A DNA stretch of 64,000 nt from Acinetobacter sp. WCHAc010034 (GCF_001696615.3 NZ_CP032279.1:806001-870000), one strand, 5' to 3'. Shown: positions 18,455 through 31,447, numbered from the stretch's first letter. The notes: a model not told the origin generated them from the sequence alone. A program made the numbers and translations.

Positions 18455-18574
18455 ATGAAGCAAATGCCGCAAAACATCTCAGATATGCAACACTGCATTG
18501 CCTTTTTGCTGTTTTTGCTGCGGATCTAAAACACTAAAATGGCCTTAAGTTAAAATAATGACAGGAATAGAGCC

Positions 18575-19273
18575 ATGAATGCTTATCTGCACCGCAACGG
18601 TGAACGCGGCCATGTGAAAATGGGCTGGCTGGAATCAAAGCACAGTTTTTCCTTCGGCAGCTGGCACAATCCCCAATATATGGGCGTCAGCGCGCTGCGG
18701 GTAATCAATGACGACCTGATCGCCACCCATAACGGCTTTGGCATGCATCCGCATGACAATATGGAGATTTTAACCTGCGTGCTGGACGGCACCATTTCGC
18801 ACCGCGACAGCATGGGCAATGAGCGCCATATTTCCGCTGGCGAATGGCAGCTGATGAGCGCCGGCACTGGCGTGCAGCACAGTGAAATCAATAACGGCGA
18901 TGTTCCGGTGCATATGCTGCAAATCTGGATTCATCCCAATCAGCGCAATGCGGCCCCGAAATACCAGCAGATTCAATGCGACCCGCGCGAACAGCCGAAT
19001 CAGTGGCATGTAATTGCAGGCCCGAATGCTGATGCGCTGATGCATATCCGCCAGCAGGCCGAAGTGAAGTCGGCGCTGCTGGAAAAGGCTCAGGCGCTGG
19101 ATGTAATAGCTGCGCAGCGGATCAATTACCTGCATGTCATTTCCGGCGCAATTCAAGTGGCGGAATATACGATGAATGCCGGCGATGCGATTGCCTTTGC
19201 TGAATCAGCACGCATTGAAGCGCTTGAAGATGCTCAGGTGATCTGGTTTGACTTGCCTGAAGTGAAAAATTAG
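18575..19273 (+). CDS. Pirin-family bicupin (YhhW-type)
   Basis: The 232-aa protein has an N-terminal cupin with the metal-binding His cluster: HNGFGMHPHDNMEILTCVLDG and the later GTGVQHSEIN. A C-terminal half-cupin holds QINYLHVISG-type strands. The HSFSFGSWHNPQYMG opening is diagnostic of pirins. E. coli YhhW degrades quercetin in vitro, but the cellular role is unclear and may be redox sensing. ATG at 18575 follows AGGAATAGAGCC. Single gene. Confidence 0.93.
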   Translation: MNAYLHRNGERGHVKMGWLESKHSFSFGSWHNPQYMGVSALRVINDDLIATHNGFGMHPHDNMEILTCVLDGTISHRDSMGNERHISAGEWQLMSAGTGVQHSEINNGDVPVHMLQIWIHPNQRNAAPKYQQIQCDPREQPNQWHVIAGPNADALMHIRQQAEVKSALLEKAQALDVIAAQRINYLHVISGAIQVAEYTMNAGDAIAFAESARIEALEDAQVIWFDLPEVKN

Positions 19274-19323
19274 GGCCGGGCTGCGGAGCAGCTTTAGCGA
19301 ATGCACCAAGCCGGACGACTGGG

Positions 19324-19499
19324 TAATACCAGTCAGTTAAGCATTTTTAATCCTCCCCAACCCTCCTTTTTCAAAGGAGGGAGCGTTTCAAAATTCAATA
19401 CGGTATTGAATTCAAGGGTGTTCCCCTCTTTTTCAAAGAGGAGTTAGGGGAGATTTAGCAATCAATAATAATGAAATTACGCTTAACTGATCAGCATTA
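19324..19499. repeat. MITE-like palindromic intergenic element (about 176 bp)
   Basis: The ends at 19324-19344 and 19479-19499 are inverted copies of a 21-bp sequence (16/21 matches, including CAGTTAAGC / GCTTAACTG). Inside are two C-rich/G-rich arms (AATCCTCCCCAACC and GTTAGGGGAGATT). Each arm bears its own hairpin around TTTTTCAAA. A central ATTCAATACGGTATTGAAT palindrome lies between them. There is no coding capacity. The nested symmetry suggests a miniature transposable or repeated intergenic element. Confidence 0.6.
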
Positions 19500-19523
19500 G
19501 GACAACTGAAGCTTTTTTACAGC

Positions 19524-20750
19524 TTAACGCACCGCAACCTTAGGATTGGAATTGCCCCACATGGTATACACATCCGCAAGCAGCGCGCCGTTGTAGTCTT
19601 CCAAATCGCTTTGCTTGACCTGCTCAGCGCCCTGCCGGCCAAAAAGCACCACTTCATCATTGGCGCGGATATCCGGAAAATCCGTCACATCCACCATGGT
19701 GGTATTCATTGAGGTGCGCCCGACCACAGGCACTTTATGGCCGCGGATCAGGACATAGGCCTTATTGCTGAAAGCGCGCCGGTAGCCGTCTGAATAGCCG
19801 AGCGGCAAATTCGCCAATAAGGAATCGCGCTTAAGGGTATAGGTCTGATCATAGCCGACGGTTGTGCCCTTTAAATAGGCATTCACCGTTGCCACCTGCG
19901 TTTTAAAGCTCATCAGCTTTTGATATTCGGTGCGGTCAGGAATGCTGTCGCCGTAAATTACACCGCCGGCGCGCACCATATCCAAATGCGACTCAGGCAC
20001 AGTCAGCGTCGCAAATGAGTTGGCGGTATGCAGGATCAATGCTTCACGCTTTAGCTTGGCTTTTTTAATCAGCCAGTCCGTTTGCTGATTAAACACCGCC
20101 AGGCGCTCCCGCACATATTTTTCATCTTCCACCGCATAGTGGGTCATGATGCCCACCAGCTGAAGATTCGGCAATTTCACCATGCTGAGGGCCTGCTGCT
20201 GGCCCGCTTTACTGTTCAGCTCCAGGCCGTTGCGGTCCATGCCGCCGGCATTTAGCCCCAGATGATAGGCCAGGCTCAGCCCTTGCTGCTTGGCCCATTG
20301 CGACATGCGCTGCGCCTGCTCGTAGTTGCCGAACAGCTCCTCAATTTTTAAGGAAGAAGCATTTTGAATTTCCAGATCGGTGGCTGCGCGCAGCCTTAAA
20401 ACTCTGCCCTGATAGCCGGATTGGCGCACCGCCGCGGCTTCCGCATTGCTGGTGATGCCGACGCAAGGCACCTGCAGCTTCATAATGCTGGGCATCAGAA
20501 TTTCTATGCCGTGGCCATAGGCGTCGGCTTTCATCACCGCGCAAATTTGGCTTTTATCCTGCAGCTGCTTTTGCAGGGTTTGAATATTCTGTTCAAAGGC
20601 CTGCACATTAATTTCAACCCATGCATTGGCCTGCGGCGCCGCCGCTTGCGCAGCTGAAAGATGCGGGGTTAATAATGGGGCAGCAAAACTGCTGTTGAAA
20701 TTCAGCAGGCCGGCGCCCAGCAGGCAGGCCAATAGTGTGTTTTTTTTCAA
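19524..20750 (-). CDS. Periplasmic broad-specificity amino-acid racemase (Alr/Bsr family)
   Basis: It is a PLP-dependent racemase of the alanine-racemase fold. The 408-aa protein has a signal peptide (KKNTLLACLLGAGLLNFNSSFAA) and a mature enzyme about the size of Alr. The PLP-binding Lys74 is in AVMKADAYGHG. GTTVGYDQTYTL carries the second catalytic region. The signal peptide separates it from the cytoplasmic Alr/DadX. It fits the Bsr group and the A. baumannii RacK lysine racemase that releases D-amino acids. It lies downstream of cycA but beyond a terminator, so it probably has some transcription of its own. Confidence 0.87.
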   Translation of the reverse strand: MKKNTLLACLLGAGLLNFNSSFAAPLLTPHLSAAQAAAPQANAWVEINVQAFEQNIQTLQKQLQDKSQICAVMKADAYGHGIEILMPSIMKLQVPCVGITSNAEAAAVRQSGYQGRVLRLRAATDLEIQNASSLKIEELFGNYEQAQRMSQWAKQQGLSLAYHLGLNAGGMDRNGLELNSKAGQQQALSMVKLPNLQLVGIMTHYAVEDEKYVRERLAVFNQQTDWLIKKAKLKREALILHTANSFATLTVPESHLDMVRAGGVIYGDSIPDRTEYQKLMSFKTQVATVNAYLKGTTVGYDQTYTLKRDSLLANLPLGYSDGYRRAFSNKAYVLIRGHKVPVVGRTSMNTTMVDVTDFPDIRANDEVVLFGRQGAEQVKQSDLEDYNGALLADVYTMWGNSNPKVAVR

Positions 20751-20777
20751 AGTGAAGCGCTCCTTGCGGCAGTAATA

Positions 20778-20800
20778 AAAAAGGGGGTTTCCCCCCTCTG
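20778..20800 (-). terminator. Intrinsic terminator between cycA and the racemase gene
   Basis: On the minus strand AGGGGGG-AAA-CCCCCT is followed by TTTTTTATT. It lies about 15 bp past the cycA stop and 30 bp before the racemase start, so read-through or a separate start is needed for the racemase. Confidence 0.85.
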
Positions 20801-20807
20801 CTAAGTT

Positions 20808-22307
20808 TTAGTTATTTTCTTGAATTTCATCAGGCTCTATGCGTCTGCCATGGGTCAGAATCCATGCGCGCTCTGAGTATCTTTTCGTTTTATAGTAGTA
20901 AGCAACACCTAGACCGATAAACCAGATTGGAGAAAAGGCCAAGGAAATCATGGTGTCATGATCAAGCGCCAGAATCGCGACCACAAAGATCAGGAACAGC
21001 AAGGTGAACCACGCCATAAACACCCCGCCCGGCATTTTATAGGCAGACTGCTGATGCAGCTCAGGGGCTTTTTTGCGGTATGCCAGATAAGACAGAATAA
21101 TCATGGCAAAGGTGAAAATACACAAAATGGAGGTAAAGGCTGAGATGATGGTAAATGCAGTCATCACATTCGGCACAATAAACAGAATAGACGTTCCTGC
21201 AACCACGCAGAACATTGAGAACAGCAGGCTGATAACCGGCACTTTGCTTTTTGACAGCTTGCCGAAGCTCTTAGGCGCATCTTTTTCAACCGCTAAGCCG
21301 AACAGCATGCGGCTGGTGGCGAAAACACCGCTGTTTGCCGAAGACATGGCGGAAGTCGCTACAACAAAGTTGACAATGCTGGCTGCTGCAGGCAGGCCAA
21401 TCAGCGTGAACATTTCAACGAATGGGCTCTTGTCTGGAGAAATATGCGACCAGGAAGTAACCGCGATAATGCACACCAATGCGCCGATGTAGAACAGCAG
21501 GATGCGCAATGGAATCGAGTTGATTGCGCGCGGCAAAGCAGTATGCGGATCTTTGGTTTCCGCCGCGGTCGTTCCGACCAGCTCAATGCCGACAAAGGCG
21601 AATACCGCAATCTGGAAGCCGGCCAGGAAGCCCGTCAAGCCGTAAGGGAACAGCGACTCTTTCTCTACCACATGCGCCAAGGAAGCTTTCACGCCGTCTG
21701 GAGAAACAAAGCCGATGGTAATTAAATACACCCCAACCAGCAGGAACATGATAATTGCGATGATCTTAATCAAGGCAAACCAGAATTCAACTTCACCAAA
21801 CAGCTTGACCGCAACAAAATTCAGCAGGGTTAAAATAGCGATTGAACTGAAGGCCGGTATCCATGCGGGTAGATCAGGATACCAGAATTGGGCATAGCCC
21901 CCGATCACAATTACATCGGCAATTGCGGTGACAATCCAGCTCATCCAGTAGGACCAGCCTAAGAAAAAGCCCGCCCAAGGCCCTAAATACGCCGTCGCAA
22001 AGTCAGCAAAGGACTTATAGTTGGTATTGGAAAGCAGCAGCTCTCCCATCGCGCGCATGACGAAGAAGAAGAAAAAGCCAATAATTAAATAGGTCAAAAT
22101 AATGGAAGTGCCCGACACCGCCAGCGTCTTGCCTGAACCCATAAACAGGCCCGTGCCGATGGCGCCGCCAATGGCAATCATCTGGATATGACGGTTGGTC
22201 AGTGACCGCTCTAATTTTTCTTCTTCAACCGACTCATAATGATGCCCGCCCAGCAAATCGCCTTCCAGCGCGTCATTTGATCGATCGTTCTTGTTGCCAT
22301 TCATCAT
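20808..22307 (-). CDS. cycA: APC-family amino-acid permease, CycA-like (D-Ser/D-Ala/Gly)
   Basis: It is a proton symporter in the inner membrane. The 499-aa protein has 12 hydrophobic segments. It carries the amino-acid-transporter signature NRHIQMIAIGGAIGTGLFMGSG in TM1 and TAAETKDPHTALPRAINSIP between TM6 and TM7, and GELLLSNTNYKSFADFATAYLGPW is closest to CycA. The charged N-terminus is unusually Asn/Asp-rich. The racemase gene next to it supports a D-amino-acid role. A general amino-acid substrate cannot be excluded. Confidence 0.85.
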   Translation of the reverse strand: MMNGNKNDRSNDALEGDLLGGHHYESVEEEKLERSLTNRHIQMIAIGGAIGTGLFMGSGKTLAVSGTSIILTYLIIGFFFFFVMRAMGELLLSNTNYKSFADFATAYLGPWAGFFLGWSYWMSWIVTAIADVIVIGGYAQFWYPDLPAWIPAFSSIAILTLLNFVAVKLFGEVEFWFALIKIIAIIMFLLVGVYLITIGFVSPDGVKASLAHVVEKESLFPYGLTGFLAGFQIAVFAFVGIELVGTTAAETKDPHTALPRAINSIPLRILLFYIGALVCIIAVTSWSHISPDKSPFVEMFTLIGLPAAASIVNFVVATSAMSSANSGVFATSRMLFGLAVEKDAPKSFGKLSKSKVPVISLLFSMFCVVAGTSILFIVPNVMTAFTIISAFTSILCIFTFAMIILSYLAYRKKAPELHQQSAYKMPGGVFMAWFTLLFLIFVVAILALDHDTMISLAFSPIWFIGLGVAYYYKTKRYSERAWILTHGRRIEPDEIQENN

Positions 22308-22730
22308 GTTTATTACTCCAATTTACAACACTTCAGGTTGTAAATATGGGACTGCGCAGAAACCATTCATTGATTTTCCGCAATCCAATATTCAGCCACA
22401 CATATTTTTAATACACTTATCCCGCATATTATTCAGGCGCCAGATTGTTCTTTCCTAAAATCTGCAAGCGCCGGATATAACTGTTGCCAGCTGCAACATA
22501 CATGCTAAAACAAAGTTAGTTTCTATTAAAAAACATGAGCTTAAATAAAACACGACAAAAAGCTTCCCGCTGATGATTCATATAGAAATAATCTGCACAG
22601 GAAGATATTGAATTTATATTCTTAACAATATCCATATATTCAATTCCGTTTACAAAGTTAATAAAAACCGTTCAGCCTAAAAACCTATAAGTTCACCATT
22701 TTAAAATGCAACGCTTAAAAATAAATTAAT
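22308..22730. other. Intergenic region between astE and cycA
   Basis: It is AT-rich, with no gene recognised. It should hold the cycA promoter on its left side and the end of the ast message on its right. No clear terminator follows astE. Confidence 0.45.
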
Positions 22731-23705
22731 TCAATTGAGTTCAGTTAAAATCAGGCCTGCACGGAGGCCTTTCTTCACCTGAGGGTTGGGAAATAAAATC
22801 CAGACCGGCTGCTGCGCCACGGCATAGGGCTGGCCCTGCTGCACGGCAATCACATCGCCCGGCTGGAATACCGAAAAGTTCGGCGCTGAATCTGCAAGAT
22901 TGAGCTGAAAATCATCTTCCGTCTTGATGATCGAATCTGTGACCTGGAAGGCCTGAATCGCCTGGCGCTTGCGCTCCGGCAGCTCCTGCCCGCTCACCAC
23001 CGCGCGCAGCACCTGATCGATGGCCGCAAATGACGCTAGGTCATTTTGGCCAAAAGGCTTGGCGTGCCCCAGTTCCAGCGTCGCGCTGGCGGCCTGGAAC
23101 ACTGAGCTAGTGAAGTGCGTGAAGGTTTTTCCGGGCGCGCTATGATACACCAAAGCATCCAGTTCGGCAGCATTCAGGCTGGCCAGCAGCGCGGCGTCAT
23201 AGGCATGCGCCTGCTGCGGAAACAAAGCAAAGGTCGGGAGCAGTGACGGGCGGATTGCCGTATGCAGGTCGTAATGGTAACGCTGCGCCTGCGCAGGGCT
23301 GGCCGTGAAGAAATCCGTCACGGCCTGCTCCAGCTCCGCCACGCGCTGCGCTTCCGCAGCCGCCGCAAATTGCTGAGGCACGCCGCAGAACATGCGGTTC
23401 ATGTCATTTTCGACATAGCGCTGGCCTGAGCGGATCGCCTCAGGGTTGCCTAAAATCAGCAGCAGGCGGACCTGCAGCTTCAGCCGGCCGGAAAAAATAT
23501 CCTGGCTCAGCTGTTCCAGCAATTCAATTGGCGCCGTTTCGTTGCCATGCACGCCGGCGGAAAGCACGACAGCTTTTTCATAGGCCTGTGCCGGAGTCAA
23601 AGATAAAACCCCTTCAGCCAGCCATTCCCAGCTGAAGCCGTCATGCGCGCCTTGAGTAGACGCCGGCGCTTTCTGCGCTAAAACACTGCCTAAAAAATCC
23701 ATCAT
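22731..23705 (-). CDS. astE: Succinylglutamate desuccinylase
   Basis: It is the last step of the arginine succinyltransferase pathway, splitting N-succinylglutamate into succinate and glutamate. The 324-aa zinc carboxypeptidase-like enzyme carries [15 protein letters not shown] (His and Glu zinc ligands) and [12 protein letters not shown] (third ligand His). It closes the operon gdhA-astCADBE, about 52 bp after astB. Confidence 0.96.
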   Translation of the reverse strand: MMDFLGSVLAQKAPASTQGAHDGFSWEWLAEGVLSLTPAQAYEKAVVLSAGVHGNETAPIELLEQLSQDIFSGRLKLQVRLLLILGNPEAIRSGQRYVENDMNRMFCGVPQQFAAAAEAQRVAELEQAVTDFFTASPAQAQRYHYDLHTAIRPSLLPTFALFPQQAHAYDAALLASLNAAELDALVYHSAPGKTFTHFTSSVFQAASATLELGHAKPFGQNDLASFAAIDQVLRAVVSGQELPERKRQAIQAFQVTDSIIKTEDDFQLNLADSAPNFSVFQPGDVIAVQQGQPYAVAQQPVWILFPNPQVKKGLRAGLILTELN

Positions 23706-23757
23706 CTGCTTTCCCTGAACTTTGCGTTTCCTTAAACCTGCTTTCCCTGAACAGCGC

Positions 23758-25098
23758 TTAGCGCTGGAAGTGGTAAACCGAACCCAATCCTAGAATCTGG
23801 GTCAATTCATCCAGCGCGGTGCGGCTTTCAATCAGCAGCTTCGGATCGGCCAGATCCTGCTGCGTCAATGCATCGCGGTAATGCTGGTCAACCCAGGCAT
23901 TTAAACGGATGAACAGGCTGTCATTCATGAACAGGTTCGGGTTCACCGCATTCAGTTCCGCTTCATTCAGCGCAACACGCAAGCGCAAGCATGCAGGGCC
24001 GCCGCCATTGCGCATGCTTTCGCGCAAGTCGAAGACTTTAATGTCGTCTACAGGCGTGCCCATCTGAATCATGTCATTCAGGTAGTCCCACACCGCTTTA
24101 TTTTGGCGCGATTCTTCCGGCACGATAATGCTCATGCCGCCGTCTGCGCGCGTAACCAGCTGGCTGTTGAACAGATAGGTACTCACCGCATCTTTCACAG
24201 AAATGCGCTGCTCAGGCACTTCAATCGAAACAAAGTCCTGCTCCAGATGCGCCATTTTGCGGCGGATTTCATCCAAAGCATCAGCCTGATTCAGGAACGC
24301 CTGCTGGTGATGGAACAGCACCTGCTGGTTGCTCACCGCAATCACGTCATTGTGGAACACGCCCTGGTCAATCACGTCCGGATTCTGCTGCACGAACACC
24401 CTCTGTTCCGGCTTCAGCAGGTGCAGGCGCGCAACCGCTTCGCTGGCTTCCAGCGACTGGCGCGCAGGATAGTGTTTCGGGCCAATGCCGCCGCCAAGGA
24501 ACTGCTGTCCGTAAACGAAAACCTGCACGCTGGCCTGGTCATAAGCGCCGCCTAGGCGGTTATGGTTGGCTGCGCCTTCATCGCCGAACAGCGCAACCGG
24601 AGGCAGTGCCGCATGGTGGGCAAAATGGCGCTCATCATTGAACATGGCCGCCATAATGCGTGATGTGGTTTCATGCTCAATAGAGCGGTGGAATTTGTTG
24701 TTCAGGTTGGCTGCAGTGAAATGCACGCGGCCATCGGCGCTGTCCGCCGATGGCGAAACTGTAGCGGCATTGGCGGTCCACATGCATGACGCAGAGCTGA
24801 GCGCAGACAGCAGCGCCGGCGATGCGCGCATCGCCTGCTCAATCACGCTGTGGTCATCGCCGCTGAAGCCGAGCTTGCGCAGAGTTGGCACATGCGGGCG
24901 TTCCTGCGGGGCAAATACGCCCTGCTTCAGGCCCAAATCCGCCATCGCCTTCATTTTCAGCAGGCCCTGCTTGGCCGCCAGTTTCGGGTTGGAAACATTG
25001 TTGCGGTTTTTGGTCGATGCTTCATTGCCGAAAGACAAACCTGCATAATGATGGGTTGGTCCAACCAAACCATCAAAATTCATTTCATAGCCTGACAT
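23758..25098 (-). CDS. astB: N-succinylarginine dihydrolase
   Basis: It converts N2-succinylarginine to N2-succinylornithine, two NH3 and CO2. The 446-aa product belongs to the amidinotransferase (guanidino-modifying) superfamily. It has [19 protein letters not shown] at the N-terminus, [17 protein letters not shown] (catalytic His) and [14 protein letters not shown] (catalytic Cys). ATG at 25098 ([11 protein letters not shown]) is preferred to the longer frame. The gene follows astD by 22 bp. Confidence 0.96.
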   Translation of the reverse strand: MSGYEMNFDGLVGPTHHYAGLSFGNEASTKNRNNVSNPKLAAKQGLLKMKAMADLGLKQGVFAPQERPHVPTLRKLGFSGDDHSVIEQAMRASPALLSALSSASCMWTANAATVSPSADSADGRVHFTAANLNNKFHRSIEHETTSRIMAAMFNDERHFAHHAALPPVALFGDEGAANHNRLGGAYDQASVQVFVYGQQFLGGGIGPKHYPARQSLEASEAVARLHLLKPEQRVFVQQNPDVIDQGVFHNDVIAVSNQQVLFHHQQAFLNQADALDEIRRKMAHLEQDFVSIEVPEQRISVKDAVSTYLFNSQLVTRADGGMSIIVPEESRQNKAVWDYLNDMIQMGTPVDDIKVFDLRESMRNGGGPACLRLRVALNEAELNAVNPNLFMNDSLFIRLNAWVDQHYRDALTQQDLADPKLLIESRTALDELTQILGLGSVYHFQR

Positions 25099-25120
25099 TT
25101 TAAAACTCCATTTCAATCGA

Positions 25121-27621
<2,501 letters not shown>

Positions 27622-27631
27622 AGCGAGAAGC

Positions 27632-28852
27632 CTACTTCTCGTTCACGAAACGGGCTAAAGCGCGGTCAAAGCGCTGCAGGCCTTCTTTAATCTGCTCTTC
27701 AGAAATGATTAATGACGGCGTAAAACGCACGACATTCGGGCCAGCCACCAGAGCCAGTAAGCCTTCCTGGCCGGCAAGGGTCACAATGTCCTTCGCCTTG
27801 CCTGCATATTCAGCTTTCAGCGCGCAGCCGATCAGCAGGCCTTGGCCGCGGATTTCTTCAAACAGGCCATAGCGCGCATTCAGCTCATTCAAGCCTTCAG
27901 CAAAAAGTTCCGCGCGGGCGCGCACGCCGTTCAGCACGTCAGGGGTATTGATAAACTCGAATACCGCGCTTGCCACTGCAGACGCCAGCGGGTTGCCGCC
28001 ATAAGTCGTGCCGTGGTCGCCCACTGCAAACATGTTGGCGTATTTGTCGGTGGCAATCATCGCGCCAATCGGGAAACCGCCGCCCAAAGCTTTCGCTGTA
28101 GTTAAGATGTCAGGCGTAACTTCGGTGTTCATGTAGGCATACAGCGAACCTGTACGGCCTACGCCGGTTTGCACTTCATCAAAAATCAGCACAGCGCCGT
28201 GCTGGTCGCACAGTTCACGCAGGCCTTTCAGGAACTCAGGCGTCGCGGTAATCACGCCGCCTTCGCCCTGAATCGGCTCTACAATCACCGCGCAAGTGTC
28301 TGCATCAATAGCAGCGCGCGCAGCATCCAAGTCATTGAACGGCAGGTGCTGGATGCCTTCTGGCAGTGGCGCAAAATCCTGCGAATATTTCGGCTGGCCG
28401 CCCGCAGTCACGGTAAATAATGTGCGGCCGTGGAACGCGTTTTGAAAAGCGACAATTTTGTTTTTAGTGGCTGAACCTGAAAGCAGGCCGACCTTGCGCG
28501 CCAGCTTCAGCGCAGCTTCATTGGCTTCGGCGCCGGAGTTGCAGAAAAACACTTTATCTGCAAAGGTGCTTTCAACCAGCTGCTTCGCCAAATTCAGCAC
28601 CGGCTCATTGGTATAGCCATTGCCGATATGCCAAAGCTTCTGGCCCTGTTCAGTCAATGCGTTCACCGCAACCGGGTGTGCATGTCCAAGAGCATTCACT
28701 GCAATGCCGCCGGCAAAGTCGATATATTCTTTGCCTGCCTGATCCCACAGGCGCGAGCCTTCGCCGCGCACAGGAATAAACTGCGCAGGCGCAAAAACAG
28801 GCACCATATACTGGTTAAAATCTTGGCGGTTCGGTTGAGTATTTTGGCTCAT
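27632..28852 (-). CDS. astC: Succinylornithine transaminase
   Basis: It is a class III PLP aminotransferase moving the delta-amino group of succinylornithine to 2-oxoglutarate. The 406-aa product has [14 protein letters not shown] (cofactor Asp) and the Schiff-base Lys in [15 protein letters not shown]. It also has [15 protein letters not shown]. AstC and ArgD are close relatives, so it may also act on acetylornithine. The operon position between gdhA and astA decides the name. Confidence 0.94.
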   Translation of the reverse strand: MSQNTQPNRQDFNQYMVPVFAPAQFIPVRGEGSRLWDQAGKEYIDFAGGIAVNALGHAHPVAVNALTEQGQKLWHIGNGYTNEPVLNLAKQLVESTFADKVFFCNSGAEANEAALKLARKVGLLSGSATKNKIVAFQNAFHGRTLFTVTAGGQPKYSQDFAPLPEGIQHLPFNDLDAARAAIDADTCAVIVEPIQGEGGVITATPEFLKGLRELCDQHGAVLIFDEVQTGVGRTGSLYAYMNTEVTPDILTTAKALGGGFPIGAMIATDKYANMFAVGDHGTTYGGNPLASAVASAVFEFINTPDVLNGVRARAELFAEGLNELNARYGLFEEIRGQGLLIGCALKAEYAGKAKDIVTLAGQEGLLALVAGPNVVRFTPSLIISEEQIKEGLQRFDRALARFVNEK

Positions 28853-28922
28853 GGTGTATTCTTCCTTAAAAAATCTGGCGTTGCTGTTTCTTCAGTTCAC
28901 GCGCAAGGCGCGGAATTTCCCC

Positions 28923-30194
28923 TTAACCCGGGAAAATTCCTCGCTCTTTACGCGCTTTCAAGATGCGTTCACACGCCAGAATGTAGGCTGCGGTACGCAG
29001 GCTGCAGTCTTTGGCGCCGGCTGTGTGCCAAACGTCTTCAACAGCTTTAATCATGAGCTTGTCCAAACGCTCATTGATTTCTTCTTCTGTCCAGAAATAG
29101 CTCGCCAAGTCCTGCACCCATTCGAAGTAACTTACGGTTACGCCGCCGGCGTTGCACAGCACGTCAGGCACAATTGTGATTTGACGCTCTAAAAGAATGT
29201 CTTCTGCATCTGGATAAGTTGGGCCGTTCGCGCCTTCCAGAACCAGTTTTGCAGTCAGGTTTTTCGCGCGTTCAGCAGTAATCTGGCCTTCCAAAGCAGC
29301 TGGAATTAAAATTTCCATCTCAACCGCCCAGAACGCTTCGTCTTCAATCAAAGCCGCGTCAGGGAAACCTGCTACACCTTTATGAACCGCAACGTATTCC
29401 TGCAGCTGCTTAACGTCCATGCCTTCTGCATTGAAGATCGTGCCGGTATGGTCTTGCACGCAGACCACTTTCGCACCGGCTTTGTAGAATAGGTACGCCG
29501 CTTCGCTGCCGACATTGCCGAAGCCTTGAATCGCCACGCGGCTGCCTTCAAGCGCCAGGTTGATTTTCTTGGCAACTTCCAAGCCCGTTACAAACACGCC
29601 GCGGCCTGTCGCACGGACACGGCCTAAAGAACCGCCCAGGTGCACTGGCTTGCCGGTGACTACGCCTGTTACGGTATGGCCTTTGATGCTTGAATAGGTA
29701 TCCATCATCCAGCCCATAATGTCGGCATTGGTGCCTACATCCGGTGCAGGAATGTCCATTTGCGGGCCGATGATTGGGCTGATTTCGCTGGTAAAGCGGC
29801 GGGTCAGGCGTTCAAGCTCACGCGGAGACAGCTTGCGCGGGTCTACGCGGATGCCGCCTTTGGCGCCGCCGTACGGCAAATTTAAAACCGCAGTTTTAAT
29901 CGTCATCCACGCTGAGAGTGCCATGACTTCGTTAAGTTCAACATCCGGATGGTAGCGGATGCCGCCTTTACCCGGGCCGCGCGACAAGTTGTGCTGCACG
30001 CGGTAGCCTTCGAAGTGCTGGATAGAACCGTCGTCCATCACAATCGGCACATCGACAATCAATGCGCGCTTCGGCCGCTTCAGGGTATTGATAAATGGAA
30101 TCAGGTCGTCTTCCAGATAAGGCGCAACGCGGTTAATCTGAGCCAGATAAGTCTGCCATGCGCCACTATTGTCCATTTCATATGACAAAGACAT
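28923..30194 (-). CDS. gdhA: Catabolic glutamate dehydrogenase (RocG/GudB-like)
   Basis: It deaminates glutamate to 2-oxoglutarate. The 423-aa product carries the Glu/Leu/Phe/Val dehydrogenase signature [14 protein letters not shown] (catalytic Lys region), [17 protein letters not shown] and the Rossmann [13 protein letters not shown]. The length and sequence match the smaller NAD-type enzymes rather than the 447-aa NADP type. ATG at 30194 has GGGAAAT upstream; the frame's extra 44 residues were rejected. It leads the ast operon, so glutamate made by AstC/AstE is used at once. It is divergent from an Lrp-type regulator. Confidence 0.95.
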   Translation of the reverse strand: MSLSYEMDNSGAWQTYLAQINRVAPYLEDDLIPFINTLKRPKRALIVDVPIVMDDGSIQHFEGYRVQHNLSRGPGKGGIRYHPDVELNEVMALSAWMTIKTAVLNLPYGGAKGGIRVDPRKLSPRELERLTRRFTSEISPIIGPQMDIPAPDVGTNADIMGWMMDTYSSIKGHTVTGVVTGKPVHLGGSLGRVRATGRGVFVTGLEVAKKINLALEGSRVAIQGFGNVGSEAAYLFYKAGAKVVCVQDHTGTIFNAEGMDVKQLQEYVAVHKGVAGFPDAALIEDEAFWAVEMEILIPAALEGQITAERAKNLTAKLVLEGANGPTYPDAEDILLERQITIVPDVLCNAGGVTVSYFEWVQDLASYFWTEEEINERLDKLMIKAVEDVWHTAGAKDCSLRTAAYILACERILKARKERGIFPG

Positions 30195-30399
30195 TGATAT
30201 TTCCCTTTTAAAATTTGGTGAATCACATCCATTAACAGCATCGGACAGGGCGCAAAATGAATACCGCCTCAGCTCGGTACTGCTCCATCTAACACCTTGT
30301 TCAATACGCATAGTATGAAAAATCAAATTGAATCAAAAAAGTTGTTATTTTGATTAAAATGGAATAAATTTTATCAATCTGCCAAGTGACAAAGTCAAA

Positions 30400-30822
30400 A
30401 TGAACGAAACAGACAATCAAATCCTCGGTTTGCTGCGGGACAATGCCCGAATTTCCATTACCGATCTGGCCAGCAAAGTGCGGGTTTCGCGCGCAACGGT
30501 GCAAAAGCGCATTGAGCATATGGAAGCCAGCGGCATCATTACCGGCTATACCGTGCGCATTAAGCCCAGCGCGGAAAAAAACACCATCCGGGCATGGATG
30601 AATATTATGGTGGAAGGCACCAAGACCAGCGCCGTGGTGAAAGAGCTGCGGATTGACCCCGCCGTGCATACCCTGCATACCACCAACGGCAAGTGGGACC
30701 TGCTGGTGGAGCTGAAAACTGACAGCCTGGAAAGCTTTGACAAAACGCTGGAAAGGATTCGAACCATTTCAGGAATTTACAACACTGAAACCAGCATTTT
30801 ATTATCCACCTATAAAACCTAA
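30400..30822 (+). CDS. Lrp/AsnC-family transcriptional regulator
   Basis: The 140-aa protein has an N-terminal winged HTH (ISITDLASKVRVSRATVQKRIEHMEASGIITGYTV). A RAM/AsnC ligand domain follows (VHTLHTTNGKWDLLVELKTD). It is divergently transcribed from gdhA-ast across about 205 bp, so I infer that it senses an amino acid and controls that operon. The ligand (arginine, glutamate or another) is not visible from sequence. Confidence 0.9.
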   Translation: MNETDNQILGLLRDNARISITDLASKVRVSRATVQKRIEHMEASGIITGYTVRIKPSAEKNTIRAWMNIMVEGTKTSAVVKELRIDPAVHTLHTTNGKWDLLVELKTDSLESFDKTLERIRTISGIYNTETSILLSTYKT

Positions 30823-30941
30823 GCGGCGGGCAGCTTCCCTTCCCGCGCTTAAGCCTGATGCAGAAAAAAACAGCGTCTGGCCGGATAATTTCAAAAGAAT
30901 CAGCCTGCAGCAGGAACAGGCCAGTAGACTTTTATTAAAAA

Positions 30942-30960
30942 ATAAATGATAATCATTATC
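30942..30960. promoter_or_regulatory. Fur box
   Basis: ATAAATGATAATCATTATC matches 16 of 19 positions of the Fur consensus, with the ATGATAATCATTATC core perfect. It lies about 45 bp upstream of the start at 31005, overlapping the expected promoter. Confidence 0.8.
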
Positions 30961-31004
30961 AATAAATGCTTTAAAATTTCAAATCTGCCCTTGAGGTGCA
31001 CGCC

Positions 31005-31379
31005 ATGCAACAACCGACTTTAGGCACCGAAGCCATCCGCGCATTTTTCACCCTGCAGTGCTGCTGGCTCAACAATGAAGAAATTTACCTTGAGCAAGGC
31101 TGCCTGCATTGCGGCGCGGCAGCCACCTACCTGATTTATTTCACCCATCCGCCCATTCAGAAATTAATGCTGGACTTTATTGCGCAATATAACTGCCATA
31201 ACTCCCGGCGTTTAGACCTGCTGGATCTGCATGACTTTGAGCAGAACTATAATGAATTCCTGCAAACGCTGGAAAGCGCAGTGAATTTTTATGCCCGGCA
31301 GCATCAGGACATTCCGAGGAGTTTAGCATTTGAAAGCGTAGAGTCTATTTTTGAACGGCGCTTTTCCACGGCCTGCTGA
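31005..31379 (+). CDS. Fur-box-controlled small Cys-containing protein, function unknown
   Basis: The 124-aa cytoplasmic protein has no signal peptide. The first third has a Cys/His cluster (QCCWLN and GCLHCGAAATYL). The rest is helical and charged. ATG at 31005 has TTGAGG 9 nt upstream; GTG at 30996 is less likely. The strong Fur box just ahead predicts expression in iron limitation. The two Cys pairs suggest metal or thiol chemistry. No family recognised. A hairpin follows the gene. Confidence 0.75.
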   Translation: MQQPTLGTEAIRAFFTLQCCWLNNEEIYLEQGCLHCGAAATYLIYFTHPPIQKLMLDFIAQYNCHNSRRLDLLDLHDFEQNYNEFLQTLESAVNFYARQHQDIPRSLAFESVESIFERRFSTAC

Positions 31380-31417
31380 ACCTGCAGCGCAGGCATGCAT
31401 CAAGGCTCAAGATTTCC

Positions 31418-31447
31418 AGCGCGGTGAGCATGCCTCACCGCGCGCTT
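31418..31447 (+). terminator. Hairpin after the Fur-controlled gene
   Basis: AGCGCGGTGAG / CTCACCGCGC forms a strong stem with a short loop between two convergent genes. The T-run is poor (CTTTCC), so it may be a weak terminator or stabiliser. Confidence 0.5.
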
